Shown here piece after piece: positions 16,616-25,206 of a DNA stretch of 64,000 nt. This stretch comes from CAWCAL01 sp963695075. Its GTDB lineage: Bacteria > Actinomycetota > Acidimicrobiia > Acidimicrobiales > CAWCAL01. Location: assembly GCA_963695075.1 (NCBI GenBank), contig CAVOFR010000008.1:124001-188000 (forward strand), written 5' to 3'. Numbering within the stretch: position 1 is the first letter of the stretch; each line of letters begins with the position of its first letter. Made by a program: the position numbers and the translations under genes. The notes below the pieces were generated by a model. That model saw nothing but the letters and a program-made list of their open reading frames with translations. It did no database searches and had not been told where the DNA came from.

Positions 16616-16816
16616 ATGGGCAAAGGCAAGATGAAGACCCACAGCGGCGCCAAGAAGCGCTTCAAGCAGACCGGTAGCGGTCGCCTGATGCGCCAGAAGG
16701 CCAACCGCAACCACATCCTCGAGAAGAAGAGTTCGGCGCGCAAGCGCCGACTGGCCGAGGACATCGAGGTCTACAAGGGCGATCGGGATCGCGTCCGTCG
16801 CCAGCTGGGTATCTGA
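16616..16816 (+). CDS. rpmI: Ribosomal protein bL35
   Basis: A 66-residue basic 50S protein with the family pattern MKTHSGAKKRFKQTGSG near the N-terminus and RNHILEKKSSARKRRL in the middle. It lies 36 bp after infC, with GGAGGACC about 8 nt before the ATG. Confidence 0.96.
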   Translation: MGKGKMKTHSGAKKRFKQTGSGRLMRQKANRNHILEKKSSARKRRLAEDIEVYKGDRDRVRRQLGI

Positions 16817-16867
16817 TCCGGCACAACCCGAGAACGCAACTACCGAACGAGACTTGAGGAGCATGCA

Positions 16868-17236
16868 ATGGCACGGGTCAAGCGCGCCGTCCACAGCAAG
16901 AAGCACCGTCGCGCCACGCTGGAGCGAGCCAAGGGCTACTACGGCAACAAGAGTCGGTCCTACCGGGCCGCCAACGAACAGGTCATGCACTCGCTGCAGT
17001 ACGCCTACCGCGACCGGCGAGCGCGCAAGGGTGAGATGCGGCGCCTGTGGATCCAGCGCATCAACGCGGCGTGCCGAATCCACGGCACGACCTACAGCCG
17101 GTTCATCGCCGGTCTGAAGGCAGCCGAGATCGAGGTCGACCGCAAGATCCTCGCCGACCTGGCCGTCCACGATGACGACGCGTTCGCCGCCCTCGTCGAG
17201 GTGGCGACGTCGGCTCAGGGCGCAGCACGGGACTGA
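16868..17236 (+). CDS. rplT: Ribosomal protein bL20
   Basis: A 122-residue 50S assembly protein. It starts ARVKRAVHSKKHRRATLERA and contains GYYGNKSRSYRAANEQ and LWIQRINAACRIHG, all conserved in bL20. TTGAGGAGC precedes the ATG as ribosome binding site. The TGA (17234-17236) forms a CTGA junction with the downstream rRNA methylase gene. Confidence 0.96.
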   Translation: MARVKRAVHSKKHRRATLERAKGYYGNKSRSYRAANEQVMHSLQYAYRDRRARKGEMRRLWIQRINAACRIHGTTYSRFIAGLKAAEIEVDRKILADLAVHDDDAFAALVEVATSAQGAARD

Positions 17237-18024
17237 CCCCCGTCGACAGGACCCGGCTCGCCGCCGGACACCACCGGGTCAAACGACTCCGCAAGCTGTG
17301 TCGCCGGCGTTCCGAGCGGACCGCCGAGGGGCTGTTCGTGCTCCACGGGCCGACGCTCGTGGCCGAGGCCGTCGGGAGCGAGATCGAGCTGGAGGAGGTC
17401 TTCCTCTCCGAGCCGCCCGATCCGGAGCTGGCCTCGTTGCTGGACGCGTCGGGCGTCGAGATGTTCGAGGTCGACCGCGGGGTGCTGCAGAAGGCGGTCG
17501 ACGTCGTCACGCCGCAGTCGGCGGTGGCCACGGCACGGCTGCCCGAGGACTCCCTGGACCGAGTGCTGGCACCGGCTCGCGGCCTCGTCCCGGGGCTCAT
17601 GGGCGTGGGCGATCCGGGCAATGTCGGGACGATCATCCGCACCGCCGAGGCGGCCGGCGCGCGGGGGGTCTTGATCGGGCCGGGGACGGCGGATCCGTTC
17701 GGACCGAAGGCGGTGCGGGCGTCCGCCGGTTCGGTGCTGCGCGTGCCGGTCGCCTCCGTCACCGACGGTGAGGTCGAGGAGCTGGGGGTGTTCGGCTGGA
17801 GCGTGGTGGCCACGGTGGGCGATGGCGGCCGGCCGCTCGGGTCGCACCGCTGGGCGCCGGCGACGGTGGTGCTCCTGGGCAACGAGGCGGCTGGGCTGGC
17901 GGTCGACACCGTCGGCCGAGTGGACGCTGCGGTGACGATCGAGCACGAGTCGTCGGTCGAGTCGCTCAACGTCGCCGTCGCCGGTGCGCTGGTCATGTTC
18001 GAGTGGCGCCGCGGAGTCGTCTGA
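17233..18024 (+). CDS. SpoU/TrmH-family 23S rRNA methyltransferase (apparent CTG start)
   Basis: About 263 residues. The C-terminal SPOUT domain has GVGDPGNVGTIIRTAEAAGA (about residues 118-137), VLLGNEAAGL and SVESLNVAVAGALVMFEW, the three SpoU motifs. The N-terminal substrate-binding part begins HHRVKRLRKLCRRRSERTAE, a typical start of rRNA ribose methylases placed after rplT (tsnR-like position). The first canonical start, GTG 17338, would remove that segment. The frame is closed at 17173-17175, leaving CTG 17233, which overlaps the rplT stop as CTGA. The exact rRNA target is unknown. Confidence 0.83.
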   Translation: MTPVDRTRLAAGHHRVKRLRKLCRRRSERTAEGLFVLHGPTLVAEAVGSEIELEEVFLSEPPDPELASLLDASGVEMFEVDRGVLQKAVDVVTPQSAVATARLPEDSLDRVLAPARGLVPGLMGVGDPGNVGTIIRTAEAAGARGVLIGPGTADPFGPKAVRASAGSVLRVPVASVTDGEVEELGVFGWSVVATVGDGGRPLGSHRWAPATVVLLGNEAAGLAVDTVGRVDAAVTIEHESSVESLNVAVAGALVMFEWRRGVV

Positions 18025-18044
18025 TCCGACGGCCGGTTCGAGTT

Positions 18045-19541
18045 CTATCCGGCTGCCTGCAGGAGGGACAGGTAGGTGAGGAGGAATGTGGCGGTCCGCA
18101 CCGTCTCGGGGCGGTTGATCGAGAAGTGGTCGGCGGCGATGTCCACGACCGTCATCCCGGAGCCAGGGAACCTCGTGACGAACTCGTACGGTCCGTTCAC
18201 GGCCGGTACCGGGTCCAGCTGACGCTTCCCTGCATCGCCCTCGAGCGCCGACAGGTAGCCCAGGAGGAGTGTTGCCGTCCGTGAGTACTCCTCGGGTGTC
18301 TGCCCCCGGTACTGGGCCGCCCATTCGAGCGAGGCATAGTCGTTGCCCGTGTAGCCGACCGACACCGCCCGACGGGCGGGTGGCGTGGCCGGCCCGAGGG
18401 CGACACGCGGCGGCCGGAGCCCGTCGACGTACTGGTACAGAGAGCCGCCGGGGCAGGCCGTGGACCCGACGTCGCGGTGGCCGATCACCCGGTTCAGGGT
18501 GACCTTCGTGCCGGCGGGGATGGTCGACGATCCGCCCGAGGTGTACCTCAGGGTCGAAGCCGCATCGACGTTCTCGAATGCCAGCTTCCACCCCGCCAGC
18601 CCCTTGATGGCGGACCGGGCGGCCGAAGACGGGGTCGTCACGTCGAAGTGGCCGAGCAGAGCGATGCCGACGCTGCCGACGTTGAAACCGGCCGCATGGG
18701 CGCCGATGACGGGCAGCTCGACGCCGCCACCTCGTCCCTCCCAGACTCTTCCGAAACGGTCGACGACGAAGTTGTAGCCGATGTCGTTCCAGCCGTTCGC
18801 GTCCATGTGGTACGACTGGATACCGCGGAGGATCCGGGGAACGTCGCTAGCGCGGTAGTCGTTGTGTGCCGTGCTGCCTGTGTGGTGGACGACGGCGAAC
18901 TGCACGCCCGAGGATGCCGTGCGGGCCGGCACCGCTGCGGTCCGGGCACCCCATCCGGAGCGGAGCCTGATGTCGGGGCCACCTGTTGCTGCTTCGGCGC
19001 GGGGCGTGGTGTCGGTCAGCGCGATCGAGGTGCTGGTCTCCCGCACGAGGTGAAGCTCGGGATCACCCGCGTCAGTCGGGATGACGAGCTGGACCTCGCT
19101 GGCCGTGTCGATCCACACGGGCTGGCTGAACTGTCGTGTCGACGAGGACCGGTCCGGTCCCTCCTCCATCCGATCAACCGGGGACCACGCGCCCCAGGCG
19201 TCATCGCGCATCACTCGAATCCAATACGCCGACCGGGCGGGCGAGTCGGCATGGTCCGGAGAGGTCGCGGCGCTGTGGGCGTGAGAGACGCCGACCATGA
19301 CCACCGAACCGTCGATCTGCCGTTGGATCACCTGACCATCGGCGATCGGGAGCGCACCGGTGTCGGCTTCGACCAGAGGGACGGCGGTGATGTCGAGGGT
19401 CTCGGTGCTCATCTCCTTCGCTCCGGCGACGGCGACGTCCGGTCCGGCGATCACGGTGGCGGCGATGAGGGCGGCGATGACGATCGCGCCAATCCGGCGA
19501 TGATCACGGTGGGGCGATGAGAAGGGACGGGGAGGTTTCAT
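18045..19541 (-). CDS. Secreted N-acetylmuramoyl-L-alanine amidase, PGRP type
   Basis: A 498-residue exported protein. Residues 1-40 form a signal peptide with Arg-rich n-region and a hydrophobic core (IGAIVIAALIAATVIAG). The amidase_2/peptidoglycan-recognition domain spans about 190-370. It has FAVVHHTGSTAHNDY, the segment GYNFVVDRFGRVWEGRGGG, GAHAAGFN and VIGHRDVGSTACPG, carrying the His/His/Cys zinc ligands of T7-lysozyme-like amidases. Two related helical segments end the protein (EYSRTATLLLGYLSAL and ETVRTATFLLTYLSLL). It cuts the stem peptide from muramic acid; whether it acts in self-remodelling or against other cells is open. It converges with the SpoU gene, 20 bp apart. Confidence 0.85.
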   Translation of the reverse strand: MKPPRPFSSPHRDHRRIGAIVIAALIAATVIAGPDVAVAGAKEMSTETLDITAVPLVEADTGALPIADGQVIQRQIDGSVVMVGVSHAHSAATSPDHADSPARSAYWIRVMRDDAWGAWSPVDRMEEGPDRSSSTRQFSQPVWIDTASEVQLVIPTDAGDPELHLVRETSTSIALTDTTPRAEAATGGPDIRLRSGWGARTAAVPARTASSGVQFAVVHHTGSTAHNDYRASDVPRILRGIQSYHMDANGWNDIGYNFVVDRFGRVWEGRGGGVELPVIGAHAAGFNVGSVGIALLGHFDVTTPSSAARSAIKGLAGWKLAFENVDAASTLRYTSGGSSTIPAGTKVTLNRVIGHRDVGSTACPGGSLYQYVDGLRPPRVALGPATPPARRAVSVGYTGNDYASLEWAAQYRGQTPEEYSRTATLLLGYLSALEGDAGKRQLDPVPAVNGPYEFVTRFPGSGMTVVDIAADHFSINRPETVRTATFLLTYLSLLQAAG

Positions 19542-19644
19542 GGTCTCCGGTGACGAGGTGACTCGTCGATCGATGGTCGGCCGCCCCGCGCAATGGTACC
19601 GGGGCGATCAGCAAACTGCGGACCGGCCCGGTACAAGGGTTCGT

Positions 19645-21576
19645 CTAGGAACTGATCCCCATCAGGTTCTCGAGAAAGCCGCGGGCGATCGGTGCGGCGT
19701 CACCTCCGCCGGTGCCGCCACCCTCGATGACCACGGCGAACGCCAGGTTCTGGTCGACGGTCTCGCCCTCGACGAACCCGATGAACCACGCATGCGTGTC
19801 GAGTTCCTCGCCCACACCGAACTCGGCCGTGCCCGTCTTGCCGCCGACGGTCAGGCCTGCGACCGCTGCGGCGGTCCCCGTTCCCCGCTCGACGACCTCG
19901 AGCATCAGATCGTGCACGACGACCGGCACCGCATCGGCGGTCGAGACCGCCTCGGCTCCCGGGTCGCGGACGAGCCGTGGCGCCGTCCAGGTTCCCGTCG
20001 CAGCAGCCGCGGCGACGGTGGCCATGTGGAGGGGGCTCGCCAGCACCTTGGCCTGGCCGATCGATGCTGCTCCCAGCTCGACCCGCCCGGTCGGCACGGG
20101 GAACACGGCGCCGATCGCCGGGGCTCCGATGTCGTAGTCGACCCCGAATCCGAGCGCCGCTGCCGCTTCGGTCAACGGCTCGGCTCCGGATTCGAGCGCC
20201 AGCGCGATGAACCCGGTGTTGCATGACTTGACGAAGATCTCGGAGAACGGGACGTCGCCCAGGGCCTGGCTCTCGAAGTTGCTGATCGTGTTGCCGTTGA
20301 CCTCGATCTCCGACGGGCACGGCACGATCTGGTCGGTGGTGACCCCGTCGCCGAACAGGGCCGACGCGGTCACCACCTTGAAGGTCGATCCCGGTGCGTA
20401 CTGACCGGACAGCGCCCGGTTGAAGCCGCTGGCCGGTGTGTTGGAGACCGCCAGGACCTCACCGGTCGAGGGCTGGACCACCACGAGTGCGGCGGGCAGG
20501 TCGACCGAGGCGAGCGCGGCATCGGCCGCCAGCTGCACCGAGGGTGCCAACGTCGTCGTGACCGGCTCGGGGGCGGCACCTTCGGTCGAGAGCAGTGTGC
20601 CGACGATCGTGTCGCCATCCGTCAGTTCGATGGCCCAGCTCACTCCACCGGCCAGGGTCTTCTCGTACTGGGCTTCGAGGCCGCTCAGACCCACGATGTC
20701 GCCGGCCTCGTAGCGGTCGCCGACCTCATCGAGTTGCTCGGCCGTGATCTCACCCAGGTCGCCGATGGTCTGGGCCGCGAACGTGGCTGAGGGGAGATGC
20801 GGTTCGGTGCCGTCGGCGAAGACCAAGCCGGGTACGGGGTGCAGGACGTCGCGGTGGATCTCGACGTACTCCCCGGCGTCGAGCACGGCGACCGGAACCC
20901 GGCTGTCGGCGGTGACCCATGGCTGAGCGAGCGCGGCCTGCGTCTCGGCCGGCGGGATTCCCAGCTGGGATTCGAGTACCGCCTCGACCGCGGCCTGGTC
21001 GGTCATGCGTGAGGGCTGGATGGCCACCTCGATCACATCGCTCGTCCTTCGCAGCGGCTCTCCGTCGCGGTCGAGCAGCGAGGCCCGCTCCGCCGTGGCG
21101 CGGCTTCGCCTCACGGCGCGGCCCGGCTCCAGTGCGGGATGGAGAACCGTGGGGGAGTAGTCGACGTTCCACCCGCCGTCGTCGGTCCGGATCCAAGGCA
21201 GCTCGACCCGGTACCGCCACGTCCCCATGTCGCGGACCTCGACGGTGATCCCGAGAAGGGAGGTGGCGGTGTCATCGGTGTGCAGCACGGGCGGCACGAC
21301 CGTGACATCGACCGACTCGGCGCCGACCGTCGTGAAGAACTCCTCGGCCTCGGCGCCGACACCGGCGGCGGCGGTCAAGACCTCGAGATCGCCGTAGCGC
21401 CCGTCGGAGAGCGCCGCGGCCCAGGCCTGCGCCTCGTCGGCCGGGCGGGAGGGAGCAGGCTCTGACCGGCCGAGGACGTACCAGGTCGCGATTCCGCCGC
21501 AGAGCACGACGAGCGCCAGCCCACCGAGCCAGTACCGGGTCGTGGATCGTTTCGGGGCGAAGAGGGACCGAGCCAC
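19645..21576 (-). CDS. Penicillin-binding protein, MecA_N-like plus transpeptidase
   Basis: A 643-residue class B PBP. GTG 21576 places a single membrane anchor at about residues 18-35 (WLGGLALVVLCGGIATWYVL). An NTF2-like MecA_N domain follows (AWAAALSDGRYGDLE), then a dimerisation domain and the transpeptidase domain. The catalytic motifs are STFK (in YAPGSTFKVV, about 410), SCN (in VKSCNTGFIAL) and KTG (in GGKTGTAEF). It crosslinks peptidoglycan outside the membrane. The frame stays open upstream to 21915, but only through an intergenic repeat. It stands 103 bp from the amidase gene, and both are read on the minus strand. Confidence 0.88.
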   Translation of the reverse strand: MARSLFAPKRSTTRYWLGGLALVVLCGGIATWYVLGRSEPAPSRPADEAQAWAAALSDGRYGDLEVLTAAAGVGAEAEEFFTTVGAESVDVTVVPPVLHTDDTATSLLGITVEVRDMGTWRYRVELPWIRTDDGGWNVDYSPTVLHPALEPGRAVRRSRATAERASLLDRDGEPLRRTSDVIEVAIQPSRMTDQAAVEAVLESQLGIPPAETQAALAQPWVTADSRVPVAVLDAGEYVEIHRDVLHPVPGLVFADGTEPHLPSATFAAQTIGDLGEITAEQLDEVGDRYEAGDIVGLSGLEAQYEKTLAGGVSWAIELTDGDTIVGTLLSTEGAAPEPVTTTLAPSVQLAADAALASVDLPAALVVVQPSTGEVLAVSNTPASGFNRALSGQYAPGSTFKVVTASALFGDGVTTDQIVPCPSEIEVNGNTISNFESQALGDVPFSEIFVKSCNTGFIALALESGAEPLTEAAAALGFGVDYDIGAPAIGAVFPVPTGRVELGAASIGQAKVLASPLHMATVAAAAATGTWTAPRLVRDPGAEAVSTADAVPVVVHDLMLEVVERGTGTAAAVAGLTVGGKTGTAEFGVGEELDTHAWFIGFVEGETVDQNLAFAVVIEGGGTGGGDAAPIARGFLENLMGISS

Positions 21577-21622
21577 TGGGGACAGACGGTACCGGAGCGA
21601 AGCCCGCAGCCGGGGGCAGCCC

Positions 21623-21745
21623 GGGATGGTCGGCGGGTGCGGGACGGGGGCGGCCTGCGTGGCCGGGGAACGCAGAAGGGGGGTGGCCTGGGATGGTCGG
21701 CGAGTGCGGGACGGGGGCGGCCTGCGTGGCCGGGGAACGCAGAAG
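21623..21745. repeat. Two-copy direct repeat in the pbp-pheS intergenic region
   Basis: Two 56-bp copies (21623-21678 and 21690-21745) are spaced 67 bp apart and differ at one base. The 208-bp gap between the divergent pbp and pheS genes is mostly this repeat, so the pheS promoter must lie in or between the copies. No T-box features are visible. Confidence 0.85.
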
Positions 21746-21784
21746 TTGACCGGACGCGCGCCGGCGACGCACGCTTGGCCGTTC

Positions 21785-22777
21785 ATGACCGACCCTTCAA
21801 GCCGAGAGGCGCTCGTCGCCCGGATCGACGCGGCCAGTGACCTCTCTGCTCTGGACGAGGTCGAGCGTTCCCTGCTCGGCCGCAAGGGCGAGCTCGTCAT
21901 GCGCAAGAAGTCCATCGGCGAACTGCCGGCCGATCGGCGCAGAGAGGCCGGTCAGGCCCTGGGGGCCCTGACCTCGGCTGTCGCCGAGGCGATCGAGGCA
22001 CGGCGAACGGCGCTCGAGTCCGGCGGGAGGGTTGCCCGGGAGAAGGCCGAGCGGATCGATCTCACCGAGCTCCGGGGGACGGCCAGGCTCGGGCACCTCC
22101 ACCTCGTCACGCAGGCCATGCGGGACCTGGAGGACACGTTCGTGGCCATGGGATTCGAGGTCTATGCCGGCCCCGAGCTCGACACCGACTGGTACAACTT
22201 CGAGGCGCTCAACGTTCCCTCGTGGCATCCCGCCCGATCCAACTTCGACACGTTGTTCGTCGACGTCGGCGAGTTCGAGACCACGATGCTGCGACCGCAC
22301 ACGTCCAACCTCCAGATCCACCTGATGGAGGAGCGCGAGCCGCCCGTCTATGCCGTCATGCCGGGCCGGACCTACCGACGGGACACCGCCGACGCCACCC
22401 ACATGCCGGTGTTCCATCAGATCGAAGCACTGGTCGTGGACCGTCACATCACCTTCGCCGACCTGGCCGGGACGATAGAGGAGTTCACCAAGGCGTTCTT
22501 CGGTGAGGATCGCACGACTCGGCTGCGCCCGTCCTACTTCCCGTTCACCGAACCTTCGGCCGAATTCGATGTGAGTACCCCATCGGGCGATTGGCTCGAG
22601 CTCGGCGGCTGCGGCATGGTCCACCCCAACGTCTTTCGCAATGTCGGTATCGACCCCGAGGAGTGGTCCGGTTTCGCCTTCGGGTTCGGGATCGACCGGC
22701 TGGCCAAAGAACGGCACGGGGTCGAGGACCTCCGCGAGCTGTTCACCAATGACGTCCGATTCCTGTCCCAGTTCTGA
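21785..22777 (+). CDS. pheS: Phenylalanine-tRNA ligase alpha subunit
   Basis: A 330-residue class II synthetase subunit of the alpha2-beta2 enzyme. An N-terminal coiled coil (about 1-85) precedes the catalytic domain. Visible are HPARSNFDTLFVD (motif 1 region), LRPHTSNLQIHLM, GRTYRRDTADATH (motif 2) and, near the end, FAFGFGIDRLAKERHGVEDLR in split form (motif 3). ATG 21785 agrees with the usual family start; the upstream extension would cover the direct repeat. pheT follows after 32 bp. Confidence 0.95.
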   Translation: MTDPSSREALVARIDAASDLSALDEVERSLLGRKGELVMRKKSIGELPADRRREAGQALGALTSAVAEAIEARRTALESGGRVAREKAERIDLTELRGTARLGHLHLVTQAMRDLEDTFVAMGFEVYAGPELDTDWYNFEALNVPSWHPARSNFDTLFVDVGEFETTMLRPHTSNLQIHLMEEREPPVYAVMPGRTYRRDTADATHMPVFHQIEALVVDRHITFADLAGTIEEFTKAFFGEDRTTRLRPSYFPFTEPSAEFDVSTPSGDWLELGGCGMVHPNVFRNVGIDPEEWSGFAFGFGIDRLAKERHGVEDLRELFTNDVRFLSQF

Positions 22778-22809
22778 GATGAGCCCCCGATACCCATGAG
22801 CGAGCCAAG

Positions 22810-25170
22810 ATGAAGGTCACCCTGCGCTGGCTCCAGGAGTTCGCGCCGTTCGACCAGTCGATCGACGTCCTGGGCGACACGATGTCCGATCTCGGAATGG
22901 CGGTCGAGGAACGCTGGACGGTGGGCGAGGGGCTGGACGGCATCGTCGTCGCCGAAGTGCTCGACCTACGACCCCATCCCGATGCCGACCGCATCCAGTT
23001 GGTCGATGTCGACGCCGGTGATGGTGAGGCCCTCCAGATCGCCTGCGGGGCCTTCAACATGGCCGTCGGCGACCAGGTGCCGCTCGCCACGGTGGGCACG
23101 GTGATGGGAAACGGGATGGAGATCGCCGCACGCAAGATGCGAGGCCAGATGTCCAACGGGATGTTGTGCTCGGCCACCGAGCTGGGCCTGGGCGAGGACG
23201 CCGAGGGCATCATGATCCTCGGTGGGCACGAGCTGGGTGCACCATTGGCCGACGCGTTGGGGATCGACCCCGATGTGGCCTGGGAGCTCGAGGTCAACGC
23301 CAATCGGCCCGATGCCATGTCGGTGGCCGGTGTGGCGCGTGATGTGGCCGCTCGCCTCGGAGTCCCCTTTTCCATCGCCGATCCCGAGATCTCCGAGAGC
23401 GGTCCGGCCGTGGAACAGCTGGCGGCGGTGGAGATCGTCGATTCGGTCCTGTGCGGTCGATTTCTGGCTCGCGTCCTCCAGGGTGTCAAGGTCGAGCCCG
23501 GTCCGCAGTGGATGGCCAATCGGCTGGCCGCGGTCGGCATGCGTCCCATCAGCAACGTCGTGGACATCTCGAACTACGTCATGGCCGAGCTCGGCCAGCC
23601 CAACCACACGTACGATCTGGCCGCTGTCGCCGGGCGAGCGCTCCGGGTACGGCGGGCGAGGGCGGGCGAGCTGCTCCGGACCCTCGACGACGTCGAGCGG
23701 ACTCTGATCGAGGCCGACGGGGTCATCGCCGACGGCGAGGACAACGCCATCGGACTGGCAGGGGTGATGGGTGGCGTTTCGACCGAGATCACCGACTCGA
23801 CCACCGACGTGCTCCTCGAGATGGCCTGGTGGCGGCCCGAGGACATCGCGCGAACGAGCACTCGACTCCAGCTTCGCAGCGAGGCGTCGTTGCGCTTCGA
23901 GAGGGGTACCGACCCCGATGGGGTGGAGAGGGCGGCCCGTCGTTTCTGTCAGCTGCTGGCCGACTGCGGCGCGACGATCGCGCCGGGTGTGATCGACGAG
24001 GCCGGGACGCTCCCGAACCGTGAGTCGATCCGGGTCCGTCCTCACCGGGTGAACCAGGTGCTCGGCACCGAGCTCGGCGTCGACCGGATGACCGAGATCC
24101 TCGAGTCGATCGAGTTCACGGTGACGCCCGTCTCGGGTGGCGAGGCGGAAGCGATCGACGTGCTGCCACCGACGTTCCGGCCGGACACCGCCGTCGAGAT
24201 CGATGTCACCGAGGAGATCGCCCGGCACCACGGCTACGAGCGCATCGCCCGTACCGTCCCTCGCTCGGCGCACTCGGGACGGTTGTCGCGGCATCATCGC
24301 CTCAAGCGACGGGTGCAGGACACCCTGGTCGGAGCCGGGCTGGACGAGGCGATGCCCATTCCCTTCCTCGGTCCGGGCGACCTCGAGGCGGTCGGGCTGT
24401 CCAGCGATGCGATCGAGCTGACCAATCCACTCGTGTCCGAGGAGTCCCGGATGTGCACGTCGCTGCGGCCCGGTCTGCTCGCCGCGGTCGCACACAACGA
24501 GCGGCACCGCCAGTTGGGGGTGGGCCTGTTCGAGATCGGCCGGGTCTTCCTGCCGGCGCCGGGGCAACGGCTTCCCGACCAGCCCACGATGCTCGGGGTG
24601 GTGCGGGCCGGCGAGGGCGTGGCGGCGGCAGCCGATCTCTGGCAGCTCCTGGTCGAGGCGCTCCGTCTCCCCGACCCGAGCGTGGCCAATGCCCTCTTCG
24701 AGGGGCTCCATGCCGGGCGGTCCGGTGTGCTCCGCTCCGGCGACCGGGTCATCGGGGAGCTCGGGGAGGTGCCCGCGTCGGTCTGTGCCGCCCTGGGAAT
24801 CGAACAGGAGGTCGCATGGCTCGGCTTGGACCTCGATGCGGTGGAGGCAATCGAGCGGCCGTCACATTCCTATGAGCAGGTGAGCCGACATCCCTCCAGC
24901 GACGTGGATCTCGCGTTCGACGTGGCCGACTCGGTGCCGGCGGTCAGGGTGGACGAGGTGCTCCGCGAGGCCGGTGGTGACCTCCTGGTGGAGCTGTGGC
25001 TGTTCGACGTGTTCCGCGGTCCGTCGATCGGTGACGGTCGGCGGAGTCTGGCGTACGGTCTCCGGTTCCAGGCGCCGGACCGCACGCTCACGAGCGAGGA
25101 CGTGGCGTTCGCCCGGCAGGGTTGCATCGATGCGGTCGAGGGAGTGCTGGACGCCAGGCTCCGAAGCTGA
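22810..25170 (+). CDS. pheT: Phenylalanine-tRNA ligase beta subunit
   Basis: A 786-residue subunit. Domains in order: a short N-terminal region, the tRNA-binding OB domain (about residues 40-150), B3/B4 editing domain (about 210-390) with ISNVVDISNYVMAELGQP and PNHTYDL, the B5 DNA-binding-like domain (about 400-470), the catalytic-like domain, and the C-terminal ferredoxin-like anticodon-binding domain (SRHPSSDVDLAFDVADSVP to the end). It completes the PheRS tetramer made with pheS. Confidence 0.95.
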   Translation: MKVTLRWLQEFAPFDQSIDVLGDTMSDLGMAVEERWTVGEGLDGIVVAEVLDLRPHPDADRIQLVDVDAGDGEALQIACGAFNMAVGDQVPLATVGTVMGNGMEIAARKMRGQMSNGMLCSATELGLGEDAEGIMILGGHELGAPLADALGIDPDVAWELEVNANRPDAMSVAGVARDVAARLGVPFSIADPEISESGPAVEQLAAVEIVDSVLCGRFLARVLQGVKVEPGPQWMANRLAAVGMRPISNVVDISNYVMAELGQPNHTYDLAAVAGRALRVRRARAGELLRTLDDVERTLIEADGVIADGEDNAIGLAGVMGGVSTEITDSTTDVLLEMAWWRPEDIARTSTRLQLRSEASLRFERGTDPDGVERAARRFCQLLADCGATIAPGVIDEAGTLPNRESIRVRPHRVNQVLGTELGVDRMTEILESIEFTVTPVSGGEAEAIDVLPPTFRPDTAVEIDVTEEIARHHGYERIARTVPRSAHSGRLSRHHRLKRRVQDTLVGAGLDEAMPIPFLGPGDLEAVGLSSDAIELTNPLVSEESRMCTSLRPGLLAAVAHNERHRQLGVGLFEIGRVFLPAPGQRLPDQPTMLGVVRAGEGVAAAADLWQLLVEALRLPDPSVANALFEGLHAGRSGVLRSGDRVIGELGEVPASVCAALGIEQEVAWLGLDLDAVEAIERPSHSYEQVSRHPSSDVDLAFDVADSVPAVRVDEVLREAGGDLLVELWLFDVFRGPSIGDGRRSLAYGLRFQAPDRTLTSEDVAFARQGCIDAVEGVLDARLRS

Positions 25171-25171
25171 G

Positions 25172-25200
25172 TTGCATGAGCATGCGAGCATCCGTATAGT
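25172..25200 (+). promoter_or_regulatory. Predicted argC promoter with overlapping ARG-box-like site
   Basis: TTGCAT (25172-25177) and TATAGT (25195-25200) are 17 bp apart; the ATG of argC begins 6 nt later, so the message would be leaderless. The region between contains GCAT repeated three times in TTGCATGAGCATGCGAGCAT. This is the kind of sequence bound by ArgR, whose gene lies in the same operon. Operator assignment is inference. Confidence 0.6.
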
Positions 25201-25206
25201 CACTGG

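Noticed and set aside
18025..18044. tRNA-like TTCGAGT segment near the end of the SpoU gene
   Set aside because: No acceptor, D or anticodon arms can be built; only a 5-bp CCGG stem between two stop codons.
21542..21784. N-terminal extension of pheS through the direct repeat
   Set aside because: PheS normally starts close to ATG 21785, and the extension is low-complexity repeat translation.
21746..21784. T-box leader before pheS (also considered for tyrS and trpS)
   Set aside because: No T-box sequence or specifier hairpin, and too little space between promoter candidates and starts.
22966..24711. Minus-strand open frame of 581 codons opposite pheT
   Set aside because: Same GC-driven shadow; composition is Gly/Arg/Asp/His-rich without domains, and pheT is intact.
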